A stretch of DNA of 7,920 bases. Source: an uncultured Clostridia bacterium. GTDB lineage: Bacteria > Bacillota > Clostridia > Oscillospirales > Oscillospiraceae. Below, piece by piece: positions 6,535-7,920 of the stretch (positions within the stretch are counted from its first letter, which is position 1; each line of letters starts with the position of its first letter). The position numbers and the translations under genes are program-made. A model generated the notes under the pieces. That model worked only from the letters and a program-made list of their open reading frames with translations. It did no database searches and had not been told where the DNA came from. The stretch lies in assembly GCA_937894515.1 (NCBI GenBank), contig CALCRH010000245.1:1-7920 (forward strand). The letters run 5' to 3'.

Positions 6535-7230
6535 ATGCCTGAAACAGAAAAGAAGCATCGATGCACAGAGCGTAAAGCCACTTATATTGATACCGGTATT
6601 ATAGAACAATTTGAGGTAATTGTCTCAGATGAAGAAAATGGGTATACTTATTCTCACATTTTGAAACTCATAGATTTTTATCTTTTACATCCACTCAACG
6701 AAGAAAAATATGCACAGGCTATTCTCCGAGATAGGTATCACTGGAGAATAAAAAGCAAAGATATAAAGGGAAACGAAATATGGAAGTTGTCTCCGGAAAA
6801 GCTATTTCAAACTATGCTTGAAACATCAGGGCTGAAAGACAATATTTCTTTCACTTATACAGATAAGCATACAAAAAAGGCACTTCAATTAATGGATTTA
6901 GATAATAGCCATATTTGTCCTCTACACACAAGAGCAGTGCTGAATATGGATTGTAAAATGGAAATCATTGAAGATGATGAGGGTAACTTATCGGCTCAAG
7001 TATCTGAACATGAGGCGGGTTATCGTTGTTTGTTTCGGCATATAAGAAATGCATTTGCTCACAATAATGTATTCTTTTTTGAAAATGGAAACGTATTACT
7101 AAAAGACTATCAGCGAGACGGAGATAAACAAAAAGACAAAAAAGTGACGGCTGCAATACTGATTAAATTTGATACTCTGTTTGAATGGATACAATTTATC
7201 GAAACAGATCAGGAGAGGATTGAAGAATGA
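6535..7230 (+). CDS. HEPN-domain protein, putative RNase (pEK499_p136-like)
   Basis: The 231-residue protein carries the segment LFRHIRNAFAHNNVFFF (166-182), which contains the R-X4-H motif (Arg171, Asn172, His176; codons 7045-7062). This is the active-site signature of HEPN ribonucleases, with the usual polar residue after the Arg. The surrounding sequence, a helix followed by a strand-rich end, resembles the pEK499_p136-like HEPN family, though that assignment is from memory. HEPN RNases act in toxin-antitoxin, abortive infection and CRISPR accessory systems by cutting RNA, usually as dimers. The N-terminal half (1-130) has no motif I recognise. ATG 6535 is chosen because GAGGTGA lies 5 bases before it; a TTG at 6481 would extend the frame through the promoter. 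The gene overlaps the next one by four bases, so the two products are probably made together. Confidence 0.7.
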   Translation: MPETEKKHRCTERKATYIDTGIIEQFEVIVSDEENGYTYSHILKLIDFYLLHPLNEEKYAQAILRDRYHWRIKSKDIKGNEIWKLSPEKLFQTMLETSGLKDNISFTYTDKHTKKALQLMDLDNSHICPLHTRAVLNMDCKMEIIEDDEGNLSAQVSEHEAGYRCLFRHIRNAFAHNNVFFFENGNVLLKDYQRDGDKQKDKKVTAAILIKFDTLFEWIQFIETDQERIEE

Positions 7231-7883
7231 GCAACGCTTACGTTTTTCGTGATGAACGCACTATCGAGGACATACTAGAATGGTCAAAACAGAAAAGAGA
7301 TGCCAGTACCCATTGGTTTCTTTTCGATAAGGTGTTGTATGATTTGTGCCAGCAATATCCAAGACACGATAATGCTCATGAGGTAGTCACAAAAATAGCA
7401 ATGATAGGTCGAGCATATTCTGCGGCTGTTGAAAGACGCAAAAACGCTGAAGCCACCCGTGATCGTGATTTCTATTACGGATATGTCGCTCCTCTAATTG
7501 TTGATTCAGATCTTGATGAACGACTGGATGCATTAAGAAAATATCAAACACCAACAACGGAGAATTTGCCTGAAATTCTTTCTACACATCTGTATTTGCA
7601 AGAACTGCTGAAAAAAGCAACTGAAATGGACAAACGCTCCTTTGTATCAAAGTATCTGCATTTCCATTGTCCAAACCTCTTTTATATTTTTGATTCATTT
7701 TCCGATAGCGAAATAAATGGTCTTGTAAAAAGCAAGGGAAAATGGAACTGTCCTTCTGACGCGGATATTTGCTATGCAAAGTATTGTGAAAAATCACTCT
7801 TCATTCAGCAGCAAACTATTCCTAATGAAGGAAACTTCCCAAGAATACTTGACTCATTCCTACAGGTAAGAGCAAGAGGTTAA
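7227..7883 (+). CDS. Uncharacterised cargo protein, partner of the HEPN gene
   Basis: I do not recognise a named family for this 218-residue soluble protein. It has no signal peptide or membrane helix. Two stretches look conserved: KIAMIGRAYSAAVERRK (56-72), likely a helix, and SFVSKYLHFHCPNLFYIFDS (138-157), a His-rich and aromatic motif ending in an aspartate. The second faintly recalls the helix-hairpin-helix glycosylase (OGG-type) pattern near its catalytic Asp, but this is a weak resemblance. A chance R-X4-H (Arg46 to His51, RHDNAH) is present but lies outside a hydrophobic helix. The start overlaps the HEPN stop (ATGA), with AGAGGA upstream at good spacing, so co-translation is expected. 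It could be an antitoxin, a regulator or a second effector. No nucleotidyltransferase motif of the MntA antitoxin type is seen. Confidence 0.75.
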   Translation: MSNAYVFRDERTIEDILEWSKQKRDASTHWFLFDKVLYDLCQQYPRHDNAHEVVTKIAMIGRAYSAAVERRKNAEATRDRDFYYGYVAPLIVDSDLDERLDALRKYQTPTTENLPEILSTHLYLQELLKKATEMDKRSFVSKYLHFHCPNLFYIFDSFSDSEINGLVKSKGKWNCPSDADICYAKYCEKSLFIQQQTIPNEGNFPRILDSFLQVRARG

Positions 7884-7897
7884 TAGAATATACACTG

Positions 7898-7920
7898 AGC
7901 AGTCCTCAGGGGCTGCTTTT
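7898..7920 (+). terminator. Rho-independent terminator after the HEPN cargo operon
   Basis: An 8-base-pair stem (7898-7905 with 7910-7917, one G-T pair) with a 4-base TCAG loop is followed directly by Ts up to the window end (7917-7920). It starts 14 bases after the stop of the second cargo gene. The length of the T run cannot be judged because the window stops there. It should end transcription from the cargo promoter, and would also meet late transcripts coming from the structural genes. Confidence 0.8.

Larger units (their letters stand above)
6485..7920. other. Two-gene cargo module (moron-like) between chaperone and expected tape measure gene
   Basis: Between the end of the chaperone frames and the window's end, where a tape measure gene should begin, lies an AT-rich block (6661-6720 has 19 GC of 60 by hand count). 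It contains a promoter, two genes overlapping as ATGA, and a terminator-like hairpin. It forms a complete transcription unit on the same strand as the late operon. The structure matches the moron concept. I see no transposase, inverted terminal repeat or target duplication, so insertion was probably by recombination rather than transposition. The right boundary may lie beyond the window. Confidence 0.75.

Noticed and set aside
7362..7379. Second R-X4-H match (RHDNAH, Arg46 to His51) in the partner protein
   Set aside because: It follows a proline in a polar stretch rather than lying in a hydrophobic helix as in HEPN proteins; a six-residue pattern this loose arises by chance.
1..7920. CRISPR array, tRNA gene, insertion sequence or attachment site
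   Set aside because: Reading through, I saw no regularly spaced repeats, no tRNA cloverleaf, no transposase or integrase frame, and no long direct repeats flanking the inserts.

Overview
The window is the head and tail morphogenesis block of a tailed temperate phage or prophage with an HK97-type capsid and a siphovirus-like tail. The host is probably a Bacillota bacterium, most likely a gut clostridium. Grounds for this: strong GGAGG-type ribosome binding sites, consensus sigma-A-like promoters, and protein sequences resembling clostridial and streptococcal phages (phi13-type major tail protein, gp10-like protein, compact tail assembly chaperone pair). No integrase, repressor or attachment site is visible, so prophage versus free phage cannot be settled.

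Layout. Positions 1-86 hold the last codons of a large terminase gene. Positions 87 to about 784 hold an inserted AT-rich cargo unit: one gene on the minus strand for a small DUF3592-like membrane protein, with a near-consensus promoter. From 801 to 6484 a tightly packed rightward operon follows in canonical order: portal, ClpP-like head maturation protease, major capsid protein with scaffold-like N-terminus, gp6-like head-tail connector, head closure adaptor, gp10-like protein, tail terminator candidate, major tail protein, and two tail assembly chaperone reading frames. Most junctions overlap by a few bases (ATGA or TGATG) or carry a strong ribosome binding site. The tape measure gene expected next is not in the window.

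After the chaperone genes a second AT-rich cargo unit is inserted (about 6485-7920). It has its own extended -10 promoter, two overlapping genes and a hairpin-plus-T terminator at the window's end. The first gene has a HEPN-type R-X4-H motif of the RNase kind. The second is a protein I cannot assign to a named family. Both inserts are about one-third GC in sampled lines, against about 60 percent in a sampled capsid line, and both sit between genes that are normally adjacent. They fit the definition of phage morons, which are often active in the lysogen and often concern host fitness or phage exclusion.

Two points stand out. The chaperone pair has a textbook -1 frameshift arrangement: an A AAA AAC heptamer, an open -1 frame from there to 6484, and no ribosome binding site for the downstream frame. 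The HEPN two-gene cassette is the best candidate in the window for an under-described defence or toxin system, but its function is inferred from one motif plus context.
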